A DNA stretch of 64,000 nt from Gimesia sp. (lineage in GTDB: Bacteria; Planctomycetota; Planctomycetia; Planctomycetales; Planctomycetaceae). A program made the translations under genes and the position numbers. Under the pieces are notes generated by a model. That model had not been told where the DNA came from, did no database searches, and saw only the letters and a program-made list of their open reading frames with translations. Location: NCBI GenBank assembly GCA_002706765.1, contig PAJV01000008.1, forward strand, positions 42,241 to 106,240, read 5' to 3'. Below, in pieces: positions 37,390-46,935 of the stretch (position 1 is the stretch's first letter; the number at the start of each line of letters is the position of its first letter).

Positions 37390-38859
37390 ATGCGCCGTTT
37401 TTTGAGAATATTCTTCGTTCTTATTTTCTGTCTGAGTGTATTGGGCGTTGTCACTAAAAGTGATGCAGCAGATCTTTCGCGGGAACCCAATGTCATTTTC
37501 ATTATCGCGGATGACCTGGGTTACAATGAACTGGGGTGTTATGGCCAGAAGTGGATCAAAACCCCTCACATCGATCGCATTGCCAGCGAAGGAATCCGCT
37601 TCACCCAGTTCTATTCAGGCAACGCTGTCTGTGCCCCTTCCCGGTGTAACCTGCTGACGGGTAAACATCCGGGGCATGCGTATGTACGGAATAACGGCAA
37701 GCCCGAATACGTTCAGGATATGAAAGAGGAACAGGGTTGGAGCTTTCCAGGCCAGCATCCGATTCCCGATGCGGAAGTCACAATTGCCGAAATGCTCAAA
37801 CAGAAAAACTATGCCACCGGCGCAATGGGAAAGTGGGGGCTGGGACATTTCGGTACCACCGGAGATCCCAATAAACAGGGCTTTGATCTGTTTTATGGAT
37901 TCAACTGCCAGGTCCATGCTCACAATCATTATCCTGTTTTTTTATGGCGGAACCATACCAAAGAGCCACTGCCAGGCAATGACCGGACTTTATACGGCAA
38001 GACCCATTCGCAGGATAAATTTGTTGAGAACGGACTGGCCTTTATTCGCGAACATCAGAAGAAACCCTTCTTTCTGTACCTGCCGTTCGCGATACCTCAT
38101 CTGGCCATTCAGTCCCCCGAAAAGTTTGTCGCAGAATACAGAGGGAAAATACCTGAAGAAGATTACAAACATCGAGGCTATATCAAACATCCGCATCCCC
38201 GTGCCGGCTATGCAGCCATGATTACTCAAATGGATGACGGCGTGGGACAAATCATGTCCCTGTTAAAAGAGCTCAAACTGGACGATAACACAGTCGTGTT
38301 CTTCACATCCGATAACGGACCGACTTACGATCGACTGGGGGGATCGGACTCGGAATTCTTTGAATCAGCGGGACCCTGGCGCGGTTATAAAGGCAGCCTG
38401 TATGAAGGCGGAATACGTGTGCCCCTGGTAGCGCGCTGGCCTGGACATTTTCCGAAAGGACAGGTCACCGATCATCTGTCGGCGTTCTGGGATGTCATGC
38501 CGACCATTGCCGAGTTGACGGGAACCAAAGCCCCTGCAGACATTGATGGCATCAGCTTCGCCCCCACGTTAGAAGGGCACCCTGACCAACAGAAGCAGCA
38601 TGAATATCTGTATTGGGAATTCCCAGCCTACACCGGTCAGCAGGCGGTGCATATGGGTGACTGGAAAGGTATTCGTCAGAACCTGCTCAAGAAAAAACCT
38701 CAAATGAAGATTGAACTGTACAATCTCAAAACAGATCCCGGTGAACAGCATGACGTTGCCGATCAACATCCGGAAGTCGTAGCCCGTATCAAAACGATCA
38801 TGAAAACGGGACGCACGCCTTCCAGAATGTTTCCCTTCCCGGCTCTGGATCCGCAGTAG
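37390..38859 (+). CDS. Secreted arylsulfatase
   Basis: A 489-residue sulfatase with a signal peptide (1-27, SDA/A). The formylglycine motif is Cys81-Ala-Pro-Ser-Arg85 followed by [10 protein letters not shown]. Metal residues include the N-terminal DD of FIIADDLG and DN of FFTSDNGPT. It belongs to the alkaline-phosphatase superfamily, S1 type, similar to arylsulfatase A. It would remove sulfate esters, perhaps from marine polysaccharides. AGGAG is 6 nt before ATG 37390. It needs an FGly-generating enzyme, which is not in this window. Confidence 0.93.
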   Translation: MRRFLRIFFVLIFCLSVLGVVTKSDAADLSREPNVIFIIADDLGYNELGCYGQKWIKTPHIDRIASEGIRFTQFYSGNAVCAPSRCNLLTGKHPGHAYVRNNGKPEYVQDMKEEQGWSFPGQHPIPDAEVTIAEMLKQKNYATGAMGKWGLGHFGTTGDPNKQGFDLFYGFNCQVHAHNHYPVFLWRNHTKEPLPGNDRTLYGKTHSQDKFVENGLAFIREHQKKPFFLYLPFAIPHLAIQSPEKFVAEYRGKIPEEDYKHRGYIKHPHPRAGYAAMITQMDDGVGQIMSLLKELKLDDNTVVFFTSDNGPTYDRLGGSDSEFFESAGPWRGYKGSLYEGGIRVPLVARWPGHFPKGQVTDHLSAFWDVMPTIAELTGTKAPADIDGISFAPTLEGHPDQQKQHEYLYWEFPAYTGQQAVHMGDWKGIRQNLLKKKPQMKIELYNLKTDPGEQHDVADQHPEVVARIKTIMKTGRTPSRMFPFPALDPQ

Positions 38860-38871
38860 CTTTTCGAGGCG

Positions 38872-40086
38872 TTACTTTGCCTTATCCTGATTCATAATTT
38901 CCTTGATCCAGCAGAACAGGCTGTCGCCAATCTGCTGGTATCCACTCGCTGCCGGGTGAACGGCGTTGTTCTGGCGTAACGTATCTTCTGTTGTTTGCGC
39001 GTTCCAGGGAACTTTGACAGCAGGGTAGTTGTGGGCACAGTCCAGGTTGATATGTGTAGGAACCATGAATATCTGCTGGTCGGTTTGATCACCGAACTTC
39101 TTTGACATCTGTTCCACTACATAGTGCTGGTTGCGCTTGTATTGCCAGCGGGTCTGACCGCGACCATTGGTTGTGCCGAAGGCATCCTGTGTTGCTGCCG
39201 GAGGAACGGGCAGCATCAGACCAATTCTGGTTTTCGGGCTGAAGTCGTGGATCATCTTAACCAGAATCTCAAGATGATTCATCATGGTATCTGTCCGCTC
39301 ACCAATGGTTTCGTCGGTAGCGGAATAAACGTCATTCGGCCCGAGAAAGATCGTGACCAGATCAGGTGCTTTTCCGTCATTAAATTCTTTACAGTAACGA
39401 GGGAAATCGAGCTTGGGCTTACCGTCTTCGTCTGCATAGAGAAACGGGCTGCCTCGTTCGCGATAATGTCCCTGGCGGGCATTATCATTGAAGTGCGTTG
39501 CAAATCGGACGGCGGTCCAGCCACCATATCCTTCATGCTGGACGCCGTCTTCCTTGTTGGGATTATGGGAACCAATCAGTTTCAATTTGGGTCCCTGAAA
39601 GTTTTGACTGAGCTGGCGTACGTGTCGTGGATAAATGGAGTTGTGTGTGAGGCTGTCGCCTATCATCAGGATGCTGACCGGTTTGTCTTTGCCGGCGGCA
39701 GTCGGGACGACACGTAATCTTGAGTCCTGGCTGGCGATAATTTCATTATTTTGATCAATCACATTTAATGTGAACTTATAGTCGCCAATCTCTTTCTCAT
39801 CGGGAGTGTAAGTCCAGCGTTCCTGCTGCAAGTGTCCCCGGTTGCAATGCACGTCGAAAACATAATTGGCAGGATTGATCGACAGAGAAACGTTATCGAA
39901 ATAGACACTGGTTTCAATTCCTGGCACTGCGTAGATGGTGGGAGGCAGAACCAGCCGGAGCGGATCTTTGGCTTCTGTTTTGAGGTCCGGTTCCGTTTGA
40001 GGTTTATCTTCACCGGCGGAGGTCTGGTGAAGCGGAATGAACAGCATCAGTGTCAGCAGCAGGCTGAAAGTAAAGCGTGTTTTCAT
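38872..40086 (-). CDS. Secreted SGNH/GDSL hydrolase
   Basis: A 404-residue protein with a signal peptide (1-24). After a beta-rich Ig-like N-terminal domain (about 40-130), the SGNH hydrolase domain shows MIGDSLTH (Ser nucleophile), GYGGWTAVRF (Gly), FLGPNDV (Asn) and the C-terminal NAVHPAASGY (His). It is likely an esterase or deacetylase acting on sugars. It lies 48 bp after the DUF3604 gene on the same strand and is probably co-transcribed. It is convergent with the sulfatase, 12 bp away. Confidence 0.88.
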   Translation of the reverse strand: MKTRFTFSLLLTLMLFIPLHQTSAGEDKPQTEPDLKTEAKDPLRLVLPPTIYAVPGIETSVYFDNVSLSINPANYVFDVHCNRGHLQQERWTYTPDEKEIGDYKFTLNVIDQNNEIIASQDSRLRVVPTAAGKDKPVSILMIGDSLTHNSIYPRHVRQLSQNFQGPKLKLIGSHNPNKEDGVQHEGYGGWTAVRFATHFNDNARQGHYRERGSPFLYADEDGKPKLDFPRYCKEFNDGKAPDLVTIFLGPNDVYSATDETIGERTDTMMNHLEILVKMIHDFSPKTRIGLMLPVPPAATQDAFGTTNGRGQTRWQYKRNQHYVVEQMSKKFGDQTDQQIFMVPTHINLDCAHNYPAVKVPWNAQTTEDTLRQNNAVHPAASGYQQIGDSLFCWIKEIMNQDKAK

Positions 40087-40134
40087 GTTGTGTCCATCAA
40101 AAGTAGTGAAGTATGAGAATAGATTCAAATTCAT

Positions 40135-41730
40135 TTATCCAACCCAGATGGGGCTGGACCAGGCGAGCTGACCATTGTGTTGAGTGACGCGGACGTAATA
40201 CCAGTCGGTGGAACTCGTGTCGCTCTGCTGATCATGCCAGCGGATTTGGGCCGAGTATTCACTCTGTCTCACCAGGCGGTGCAGAATATAACTTTCACTG
40301 GTGAACACGCCTGTGAATTCTACGACGTTGTCATCAATCAGGTCCCCCAGTCGGGCACTGATTGTTTTCTCATAAGGTTTACGAATTTGCAGCGTGAGGA
40401 CCGAGTCAGGATTCCCTTCAATCTCGCAGACGACTGCTTTAGTAGGATCTTCGCCGTAGCATTTAACGCGTGTTGTATTCGAATCCAGTTTCAGTTCCTG
40501 TGGAGAGATTATAGTCAGTTTGTCTCGCAGTTTTTCACTGAAGGGAGCCGACTGAAAACAGGGGATCGCACGCGTAAATCGTGCCTGGTCCAGTTTGATA
40601 TTCATATCCCACAGACAAGTGCGGCCCATCGCCAGGTCCGCCCAGGGACCCCAGCCATATTGCAGGCGACACTTTACTTTGCCTGGTAAAACGGGTTTGT
40701 CTTCAAGATGGTCTTCCGGGAAATACCGCTGAATCACCTGTCCATTGCGAATCAGTTCGACCATGGAGATTGCGTCTTCCCCCTGCACGCGGACATCGAT
40801 CTGCCGATCGGATGTCGCTGGCACATCGCCGCCCATGGGCTGGCCATTCAGCGAAACTTCCAGAGCGATCCGATCTCCGGTCGCCGCATAGGTGCGACGG
40901 GCACGAATCGCTTCCATCAATGATTGTGAGGAGAGATCTTTCGCCCAGACCCCCACGACTCCTTCTCCGTACGCGCCAGGATATCCCAGGTGATCGTCAG
41001 TCGAAGCAACAAAGCCGAACCGCATCCCCTTCTGCAGTTGAGGCACAATCATATTCGCAGCAGAACGACCACCGTTGCTGTGTCGAATCATGGGGTAAGG
41101 AGAACGATCAGTCTCCGTGCAGCCATGTTCTGAGAAGACCTCGACAACAGGAGAGGCCGCAGCACGATAGTGTTTAAAATTGGCTCCCCGCCAACCCTGT
41201 TTGTAACCGACGTGATGGGGGATCGCCAGGGCCTGATTGCTCTCTGCGAAGTCCAGCAGTTTCTCTACGTGATTGGGCAGGTACAGCTCGGGCTGGTCTT
41301 CGGGAAAGATCATGCAGTAATCGCCGAACTGGCTCGAATGCCATTCGTACCCCAGGAAGGCCACGAACTGATCTGAGTTGGCATCCTGCATCAGGCGTCG
41401 GGTTTTGGCCCAGTGACTGGAATGGACTTCAAAGCCATTCACCCATTTCATGTGACGGTCACCCGGCATTTTCGGCATATCGTGCCATGAGGCATGGCCG
41501 GTGAAGGCGAAGAAATCCAGGTGCTCCCGGGCCAGTTCGATGGAACGCTCCAGCGAGCCTTTCGCATAACCAACGGCATTATGGTTATGCAGATCACCCC
41601 AGAACAACTGGAATCGATTATCGGTCTCACTTCCATGCAGTTCTGAATCGACACGTACTCCCGAGAGAACGGTGGCTGCCACCGATTCTCCCAGAAACGT
41701 TCGCCGATTGATTTTCTGAGGATCTTGCAT
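40135..41730 (-). CDS. DUF3604 / PHP-like metal-dependent protein
   Basis: A 531-residue protein with a Tat-like leader (NRRTFLGESVAATVLSG). The body starts LFWGDLHNHNAVGYAKGS, with His residues of a PHP-type metal site, and continues with FTGHASWHDMP, IPHHVGY and ASTDDHLGYPG, matching DUF3604 proteins common in Planctomycetes. The enzymatic role is unknown; a phosphoesterase or amidohydrolase reaction is plausible. A beta-sandwich C-terminus follows (about 300-531). It is cut off from the upstream PQQ gene by a strong terminator and coupled to the SGNH gene. Confidence 0.85.
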   Translation of the reverse strand: MQDPQKINRRTFLGESVAATVLSGVRVDSELHGSETDNRFQLFWGDLHNHNAVGYAKGSLERSIELAREHLDFFAFTGHASWHDMPKMPGDRHMKWVNGFEVHSSHWAKTRRLMQDANSDQFVAFLGYEWHSSQFGDYCMIFPEDQPELYLPNHVEKLLDFAESNQALAIPHHVGYKQGWRGANFKHYRAAASPVVEVFSEHGCTETDRSPYPMIRHSNGGRSAANMIVPQLQKGMRFGFVASTDDHLGYPGAYGEGVVGVWAKDLSSQSLMEAIRARRTYAATGDRIALEVSLNGQPMGGDVPATSDRQIDVRVQGEDAISMVELIRNGQVIQRYFPEDHLEDKPVLPGKVKCRLQYGWGPWADLAMGRTCLWDMNIKLDQARFTRAIPCFQSAPFSEKLRDKLTIISPQELKLDSNTTRVKCYGEDPTKAVVCEIEGNPDSVLTLQIRKPYEKTISARLGDLIDDNVVEFTGVFTSESYILHRLVRQSEYSAQIRWHDQQSDTSSTDWYYVRVTQHNGQLAWSSPIWVG

Positions 41731-41766
41731 GATTTTCTTACCTTCATTAAGACAGGGGCAGGCTCG

Positions 41767-41801
41767 AAAAAAGAGGGACAGGTGAAATGCCTGTCCCTCT
41801 T
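41767..41801 (-). terminator. Intrinsic terminator after the PQQ beta-propeller gene
   Basis: On the minus strand AAGAGGGACAGG and CCTGTCCCTCTT form a perfect 12-bp stem with a 7-nt loop followed by a T-run. It stops transcription from the PQQ gene before the DUF3604 gene. Confidence 0.92.
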
Positions 41802-41822
41802 GTCGTTCAATGATGCGACAGC

Positions 41823-43082
41823 TTATTTTTTACCAATGCAGTAAATTTTATCGGTCATCTTCAGGTAGATTTTTCCGTCAGAAAAGACCGGGGTCGCCAG
41901 CGCGAATCCTTCGAGCGGATTTTCAGAGACCAGTTTGAACTCATCTCCCTGATCCAGCACAAAGGTTGTACCATCTTCGCGTGTGACATAGATGTGCCCA
42001 TCTGCGAGGATCGGCGAAGCACTGAATTTATTTCTGCTGCGGGGAAGACGATCTCCCCAGATCTTTTTGCCGGTTTTAACATCGAAGCAGAGAACATCAC
42101 CTTTATCGGAACAGATATAGAAGCGGCCGTTGACAGCTGCGGGAGTCGGGACGTCCGAGAATTCTCCCTTTTCCTCGTTCGTCCAGGCGACATGCGATTT
42201 TGTCACATCACCACTGCCACCCAGTTTGATACCGGTAATCGAACCGCCCCGGGCATAGGGGGCAATCAGATAGCCATCGCTGATGACCGGGGAAGAGATC
42301 GAGCGGAAGTATTTGTGCTGAGTCGGATTCAATCCGCCCACCTGCCAGATCTGTTTTCCCGTCTGTGCATCATGGGCGGTCACATGATCAGCTCCCAGTA
42401 CATAAATGATTTCTTTGCCATCCTGGTTGACGACGACGGGAGTCGAGTAGCTCTGGCTGGCTTCTTCCGGTGCATCCAGATTGCGGTCCTGTTTCCAGGC
42501 TTCTTTGCCGGTCGCTTTATCGAAAGCGACAATATAAGAGTTGTCACTTTGCATACAGGCGATGACAACCAGGTTATTTGTAAGTACCGGAGACGTTCCC
42601 AGGTCCCACCAGAGAGTGTCTTCACCATAAATTTTCTGCAGATTTTTCTGCCAGACAATTTTGCCTTCCCGGTTCAGACAGGCGAGGTCACCGCTTTTAA
42701 AATAAGCGAAGACAAACTGATCGTCGGCTGCGGGGGAAGGGCTGCTGCCACTGCCTTTTTTATGTTTGCCGGCGCGCTCGCTGCCGAAATCGGTAGTCCA
42801 TTTTTTCTTACCCGTATTCTTATCCAGGCAGATCACTTCATTTTTGCCATCGGTCGTGGTGGTCAGAAACAGATCGTCGCCCCAGATGGCGGGAGTTGAA
42901 CCGCTGTTTCCCGGGAACTCCACTTCCCAGAGTATGTTTTTGGAACTGTCCCAGGAGACAGGATAACCGGAACCTTCTGCGACACCGTTGGAAGTGGGGC
43001 CACGCCAGCCAGGCCAGTTACCGGCAAGTGTGGTCGAGGCGAGAAACAGGGAAAGAGTAAGAGTTGTCAGTAAAGCTTTCAT
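41823..43082 (-). CDS. Exported PQQ-like beta-propeller repeat protein
   Basis: A 419-residue protein with a signal peptide (1-21). Repeats of the PQQ/YrvW type run through the sequence: WGDDLFLTTTTDGKNEVICLDKN, GDLACLNREGKIVWQKNL, DKATGKEAWKQD and DKGDVLCFDVKTGKKIWG. It starts with NWPGWRGPTSNGVAEG, the usual planctomycete opening. These proteins resemble BamB in fold, but no Trp-docking or PQQ ligand set is clear, so enzyme activity is doubtful. GAGGT lies upstream of ATG 43082. It precedes a terminator at 41767. Confidence 0.9.
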   Translation of the reverse strand: MKALLTTLTLSLFLASTTLAGNWPGWRGPTSNGVAEGSGYPVSWDSSKNILWEVEFPGNSGSTPAIWGDDLFLTTTTDGKNEVICLDKNTGKKKWTTDFGSERAGKHKKGSGSSPSPAADDQFVFAYFKSGDLACLNREGKIVWQKNLQKIYGEDTLWWDLGTSPVLTNNLVVIACMQSDNSYIVAFDKATGKEAWKQDRNLDAPEEASQSYSTPVVVNQDGKEIIYVLGADHVTAHDAQTGKQIWQVGGLNPTQHKYFRSISSPVISDGYLIAPYARGGSITGIKLGGSGDVTKSHVAWTNEEKGEFSDVPTPAAVNGRFYICSDKGDVLCFDVKTGKKIWGDRLPRSRNKFSASPILADGHIYVTREDGTTFVLDQGDEFKLVSENPLEGFALATPVFSDGKIYLKMTDKIYCIGKK

Positions 43083-43203
43083 TATCATTACCTCAGACTG
43101 TGTGAATTATTTTGCGAACCGGGTTCGGTGTGCAGTTCAAAATGATGGCAGGAAACAGTTACTTGGTGAGATCTCCGATTATAGCATGGTTGGAAAACAG
43201 ATT

Positions 43204-44682
43204 TCATTCAGAATCGAAGTATTTTTTGACGATCCAGTCAGGTTGGTGCTGATCGGGTTTTCGTTTCCTTCCGGTCAGATCGATGGCTTCCGGTCTGGGA
43301 TGATCGGATGTGAGCGGCTGTTTATCGTCCGTTTTCATCTGCCACTGTTTTAAGTCCACCAGCATTTTCTTGATGCGTTCCTGCTGTTCCGGGTGCTCGG
43401 AGAGGTCTTGAAGTTCGTGTGGATCTGTTTTGAGATCAAACAGTTGTGTCTTGTTGATCTGTGGATAACGAATCAGTTTCCAGCGATCATCGCGAACAGC
43501 CCGCATCAGATCTTCATAGGTGGTAAACAGTGTGTCCCGAATGCGATCTGTTTTTCCCCGCCAGATGGGAGCCAGGTTGGATCCTTCAACACCTGCAGGG
43601 ACCTGGATCTGGGTTAAATCACAGACGGTTGGAAAAATGTCATACAGATAAACCAGCGCATCACTGGATTTGTTCTCGGGGATGCCGGGGCCTTGAAAGA
43701 TCAACGGCGATTTCATGCTGTGCTCATACAGATTCTGTTTACCGAGCAGACCATGGCTGCCCAGTGCCAGACCATGATCGGATGAGAAAATTACAATCGT
43801 ATTCCCGTCAAGCTTTCTGTCTTTCAATGTCTGCAGAATGCGTCCGATCTGCGAGTCCATGTGGGTAATCATCCCGTAATACTCGGCGATTTGCTCACGT
43901 AGAATATCCGGTTGGCGCGGCCAGTCGGTCAATGCTTCATCACGACCCGTTAACCAGCCATTATTGAAGGGGTGTTGTGGCATGAAGTTTTTAGGGAGCG
44001 GCGGGACATTATTCTCATACGCCTTCATCGCTGATTCGGGCGGCATCCGCGGATCGTGGGGCGCAGTGAATGCTACATAGGCGTAAAAAGGTTTCTCTGC
44101 AGGCTGTTGCTTCAAAAAATCGACGGTGGCATCAACAAAGAGTTCGCTCGAAAACTTTTCGCCCGTCCGTTTGTTTGTGAACTTACCAGCTTTGAGGTCG
44201 ACTACTGGTACCTGCAGATGGTTCGACATACCACCAATGAATGCTGCGGTCCCGGTCGTGAAGCTCTTCTGAAATGAGTCACGGTTATTATGCCATTTAC
44301 CTGTGCCGAAGGTCTCATATCCCGCCTGCTTCATTAACTGCGGAAGTGTGATGACCCCTTTCAGATCCATGGGAACATGGTAGAGGGAGCGTCCACTGTT
44401 CAGCATAGCGCGGCTCGGCTGGCAAACGGCTCCATGAATGGATCCCATACAGAAGGCGTTACGAAAACTGAATCCGGTTTTCACCAGCTGATCCAGATTC
44501 GGAGTCTGGATGTGGGGATTGTCATAGGCAGCCAGCGCATCAGCCCGTTGATCATCGCTGAAGAGGAACAGAATATTTGGTCGTTTGGCTGGCTCTGCCG
44601 CAGTAACGGTCTGACTGAGTAAAAGAAGAGTACAGGAGGAAACCAGCAGGAAAAAGACGGAATTTCGCAAGTGAGCACTCAT
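43204..44682 (-). CDS. Secreted sulfatase, second type
   Basis: A 492-residue sulfatase with a signal peptide (1-29, TVTAA). The formylglycine motif is Cys87-Gln-Pro-Ser-Arg91 in AVCQPSRAMLNSG; the metal residues appear in LFSDDQRADAL and FSSDHGLALGSHGLLGKQNLYEHSM. The last block resembles iduronate- and choline-sulfatase-type enzymes rather than arylsulfatase A, so the substrate differs from the first sulfatase. AGGAA precedes ATG 44682. The 121-bp gap to the PQQ gene and no clear hairpin there leave open whether they share a transcript. Confidence 0.92.
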   Translation of the reverse strand: MSAHLRNSVFFLLVSSCTLLLLSQTVTAAEPAKRPNILFLFSDDQRADALAAYDNPHIQTPNLDQLVKTGFSFRNAFCMGSIHGAVCQPSRAMLNSGRSLYHVPMDLKGVITLPQLMKQAGYETFGTGKWHNNRDSFQKSFTTGTAAFIGGMSNHLQVPVVDLKAGKFTNKRTGEKFSSELFVDATVDFLKQQPAEKPFYAYVAFTAPHDPRMPPESAMKAYENNVPPLPKNFMPQHPFNNGWLTGRDEALTDWPRQPDILREQIAEYYGMITHMDSQIGRILQTLKDRKLDGNTIVIFSSDHGLALGSHGLLGKQNLYEHSMKSPLIFQGPGIPENKSSDALVYLYDIFPTVCDLTQIQVPAGVEGSNLAPIWRGKTDRIRDTLFTTYEDLMRAVRDDRWKLIRYPQINKTQLFDLKTDPHELQDLSEHPEQQERIKKMLVDLKQWQMKTDDKQPLTSDHPRPEAIDLTGRKRKPDQHQPDWIVKKYFDSE

Positions 44683-44719
44683 GGGTTGTTCCTGTAATAA
44701 CTGCATTTCAGTATTGAGT

Positions 44720-46027
44720 TCAATCTAGTTTGAAAAAGCGGCGGCCTTTAAGTTCGAAACGGGGCAAAGCACCAGGAGCGACAGTGACCACTTCCGCGTT
44801 GAAGTTCAGCTTATCCTTGATTGCATGGCTGACTTCCCGAACCAACCGCTGAGGATCTGCCGCGGCAGAATCCGTTGGTTCCAGTTCGATCTTCATATGC
44901 TGCATTGAACGAATCGTGCGGACTTCGATCCGGTATTCAGCAATTCGATCAAATGTCCGCAGGATCGCTTCCAGGCTGGAAGGGAATACATTGTTACCGC
45001 GAATAATCACCATGTCATCTGCACGCCCCAGGATGCCTCCCTGCAAACGCAGTAACGCACGACCGGAAGGGCAGGGGGAAGTATCTTCCGAAACCAGATC
45101 GCCCGTGCGATAACGAATTAAAGGAGAGCCAATCCGCCCCAGATTGGTGATAATCAATTCGCCCTGTTCTCCGGGAGACACCGGTTCCAGTGTGTCCGAG
45201 TTGACAATCTCGGCAATGCATTCGGTTTCCAGAATATTCAGACTGCCCGGGCTCTCCAGTGGTTCAATTCCCAGCGCACCGATCTCCGTCATGCCCCAGT
45301 GATCAAAAACCCGTGCCCCCCAGGCCTGGCCGATACGCAGTTTCGTCGCTTCGATGTTTCCCCCTGGTTCACCGGCGACGACCAGTGCCCGGACGCGACT
45401 GGCGGCAAGATTGATATTCTCGGCTTCTGCCACTTCCGCCAGTCGCAAAGCATAAGTCGGAGTACAACAGACGGCGGTAATCCGATTATCGAGAATCATC
45501 TGCAACCGGGCTTCACTGCCCGTGCCACCACCGGCCAGGCAGAAATTACCCCGTCGCGTTGCACCTTCAAAGGCAGCCCAGAATCCAACGAAGGGGCCGA
45601 ACGAAAAAGGAAAGAAGAGTCGATCTCCCGGATAGAGGCCCACCATGCGATAAATCTGCGCCCAGCATTCACCAAACCAGTCCCAGCTGGCTTTGGTATC
45701 CAGCCAGCGCATGGGTAAGCCGGTGGTGCCTGATGTCTGATGCATGCGGGTATAATTTTCGACCGGATATGTCAGGTTCGTACCGTAAGGCGCGTGAGCC
45801 AGATGATCTTCTACCAGTTCAGATTTGGTGGTGATCGGCAATTTCTGCAGGTCGGAGAGGCTCTGAATCGAATTGATATCGACGCCCGCTGCTCCCCATT
45901 TCTTCTGCCAGAACTCATTGGTGGCAGAAACCTCTTTCAGAAGGTATTGCAGGCGTTGCAGCTGGCGTGCCTGCAGAGCCTCCCGGTCCAGGTTTTCCGG
46001 CTCAGTGTCTGGTGCATTCATATTCAT
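44720..46027 (-). CDS. Phenylacetate-CoA ligase-like AMP-binding protein
   Basis: A 435-residue adenylate-forming enzyme of the PaaK family. Motifs in order: TSGTTGLPMRW (P-loop), FDHWGMTEIGALG, RYRTGDLVSED, and GRADDMVIIRGNNVFPSSLE with the C-terminal lid. It would activate an aromatic or other carboxylate as an acyl-CoA. No phenylacetate pathway genes are nearby, so the substrate is unknown. It ends 37 bp before the second sulfatase start, on the same strand, so read-through is likely. No export signal; cytoplasmic. Confidence 0.88.
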   Translation of the reverse strand: MNMNAPDTEPENLDREALQARQLQRLQYLLKEVSATNEFWQKKWGAAGVDINSIQSLSDLQKLPITTKSELVEDHLAHAPYGTNLTYPVENYTRMHQTSGTTGLPMRWLDTKASWDWFGECWAQIYRMVGLYPGDRLFFPFSFGPFVGFWAAFEGATRRGNFCLAGGGTGSEARLQMILDNRITAVCCTPTYALRLAEVAEAENINLAASRVRALVVAGEPGGNIEATKLRIGQAWGARVFDHWGMTEIGALGIEPLESPGSLNILETECIAEIVNSDTLEPVSPGEQGELIITNLGRIGSPLIRYRTGDLVSEDTSPCPSGRALLRLQGGILGRADDMVIIRGNNVFPSSLEAILRTFDRIAEYRIEVRTIRSMQHMKIELEPTDSAAADPQRLVREVSHAIKDKLNFNAEVVTVAPGALPRFELKGRRFFKLD

Positions 46028-46372
46028 CTTAACTCAGTTGTCTGGGGGCATCAAAAGTGGAGATTCTGGGTTCTCCCTTATTCTGCCGCAACTTGAATGA
46101 ATTTCCAACCTAAAGAGCAATCCGCGGTAGAAAATATCTGCCGGAATTCAAACGTTCCCCATTCTGGAACCAATTGATATTTAAAGGGTTATTGAAGTGA
46201 AACTATCTAACACGACCATTCCAACAAGCACTCAAGTCACAAATTATGAAGGACGATGATATCGATAGAGCAGGCTGTCCTGATTATCGAAAGAGATACG
46301 GTTCAGATGAGAATCAGGATCGTCTGATCATTGACGACAACAGCAGAAATGACATCTGGAGAAGAGGACTTT
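46028..46372. other. Divergent intergenic region, nothing identified
   Basis: This gap separates the minus-strand PaaK-like gene from the plus-strand 46373 gene. I see no gene or convincing promoter or hairpin in it. An in-frame TTG at 46331 would lengthen the next gene, but it lacks a Shine-Dalgarno. Confidence 0.3.
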
Positions 46373-46903
46373 ATGGGAGCGGATGGCGGTAAGATAGATT
46401 TGAAACTGGGATTCCTGACAACAATTGAATGTCCCGACGGCTCACTAATCGGGGGCTTGCTGGTAACAAATCATTTTGGCAGGCCGCTGGAATTTCAGTG
46501 CACCACTCCTGTCAAACCGAACCGGACTCAGGAAGTCCTGTATGGACCCACCCTGGTTCCATTTCTGCTAGGTGAAGTGATCGGTCAGACGCTCGTTGAA
46601 AAAATGAATATCAAACCTCACCTGGTGCTGGTTGAGCAGGAACAGGCAATGGAACTGCAGAATCATATTTCCATTCCGGTTGCGATACTGACGGATGTCG
46701 AACAGATCATCGAGGAAAACGCTGCTTACATCAGCGAGCAGATTGGCAGGAACCGCCTGCGATTTGATGCCGCACACCAGACCGGAAAAACAGCCATCGA
46801 GAATACCAGTCGAAACATTCCGGCTGATGCCGACCTGGGCGAGCCATTTGAGCGTGTTCGTGAGGCCTTAAACGAAGCGGTGAAAATGGGCTCATCCCGA
46901 TAA
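46373..46903 (+). CDS. Hypothetical soluble protein upstream of a SNF2 helicase
   Basis: A 176-residue cytoplasmic protein, no family recognised. It starts GADGGKIDLKLGFLTTIECPDGSLIGGLLVTNHFGRPLEFQCTTP, a small beta-domain pattern, then a central region with EVIGQTLVEKMNI and a C-terminal charged helix (about 145-176). ATG 46373 is chosen because AAGAGG lies just upstream; earlier in-frame starts at 46331 and 46349 have no ribosome site. It is 32 bp before a SNF2 helicase gene, suggesting a joint role, unproven. Confidence 0.7.
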   Translation: MGADGGKIDLKLGFLTTIECPDGSLIGGLLVTNHFGRPLEFQCTTPVKPNRTQEVLYGPTLVPFLLGEVIGQTLVEKMNIKPHLVLVEQEQAMELQNHISIPVAILTDVEQIIEENAAYISEQIGRNRLRFDAAHQTGKTAIENTSRNIPADADLGEPFERVREALNEAVKMGSSR

Positions 46904-46935
46904 GCCGTCGTTAGAAACAATGGTATTGAGACCAG

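Noticed and set aside
39124-39717. 197-codon frame antisense to the SGNH gene
   Set aside because: No resemblance to any family; the SGNH catalytic motifs are on the other strand.
41994-42899. 301-codon frame antisense to the PQQ beta-propeller gene
   Set aside because: Long antisense frames are expected opposite this codon usage; the plus-strand translation lacks any family motif, while the minus-strand gene has a signal peptide and repeats.
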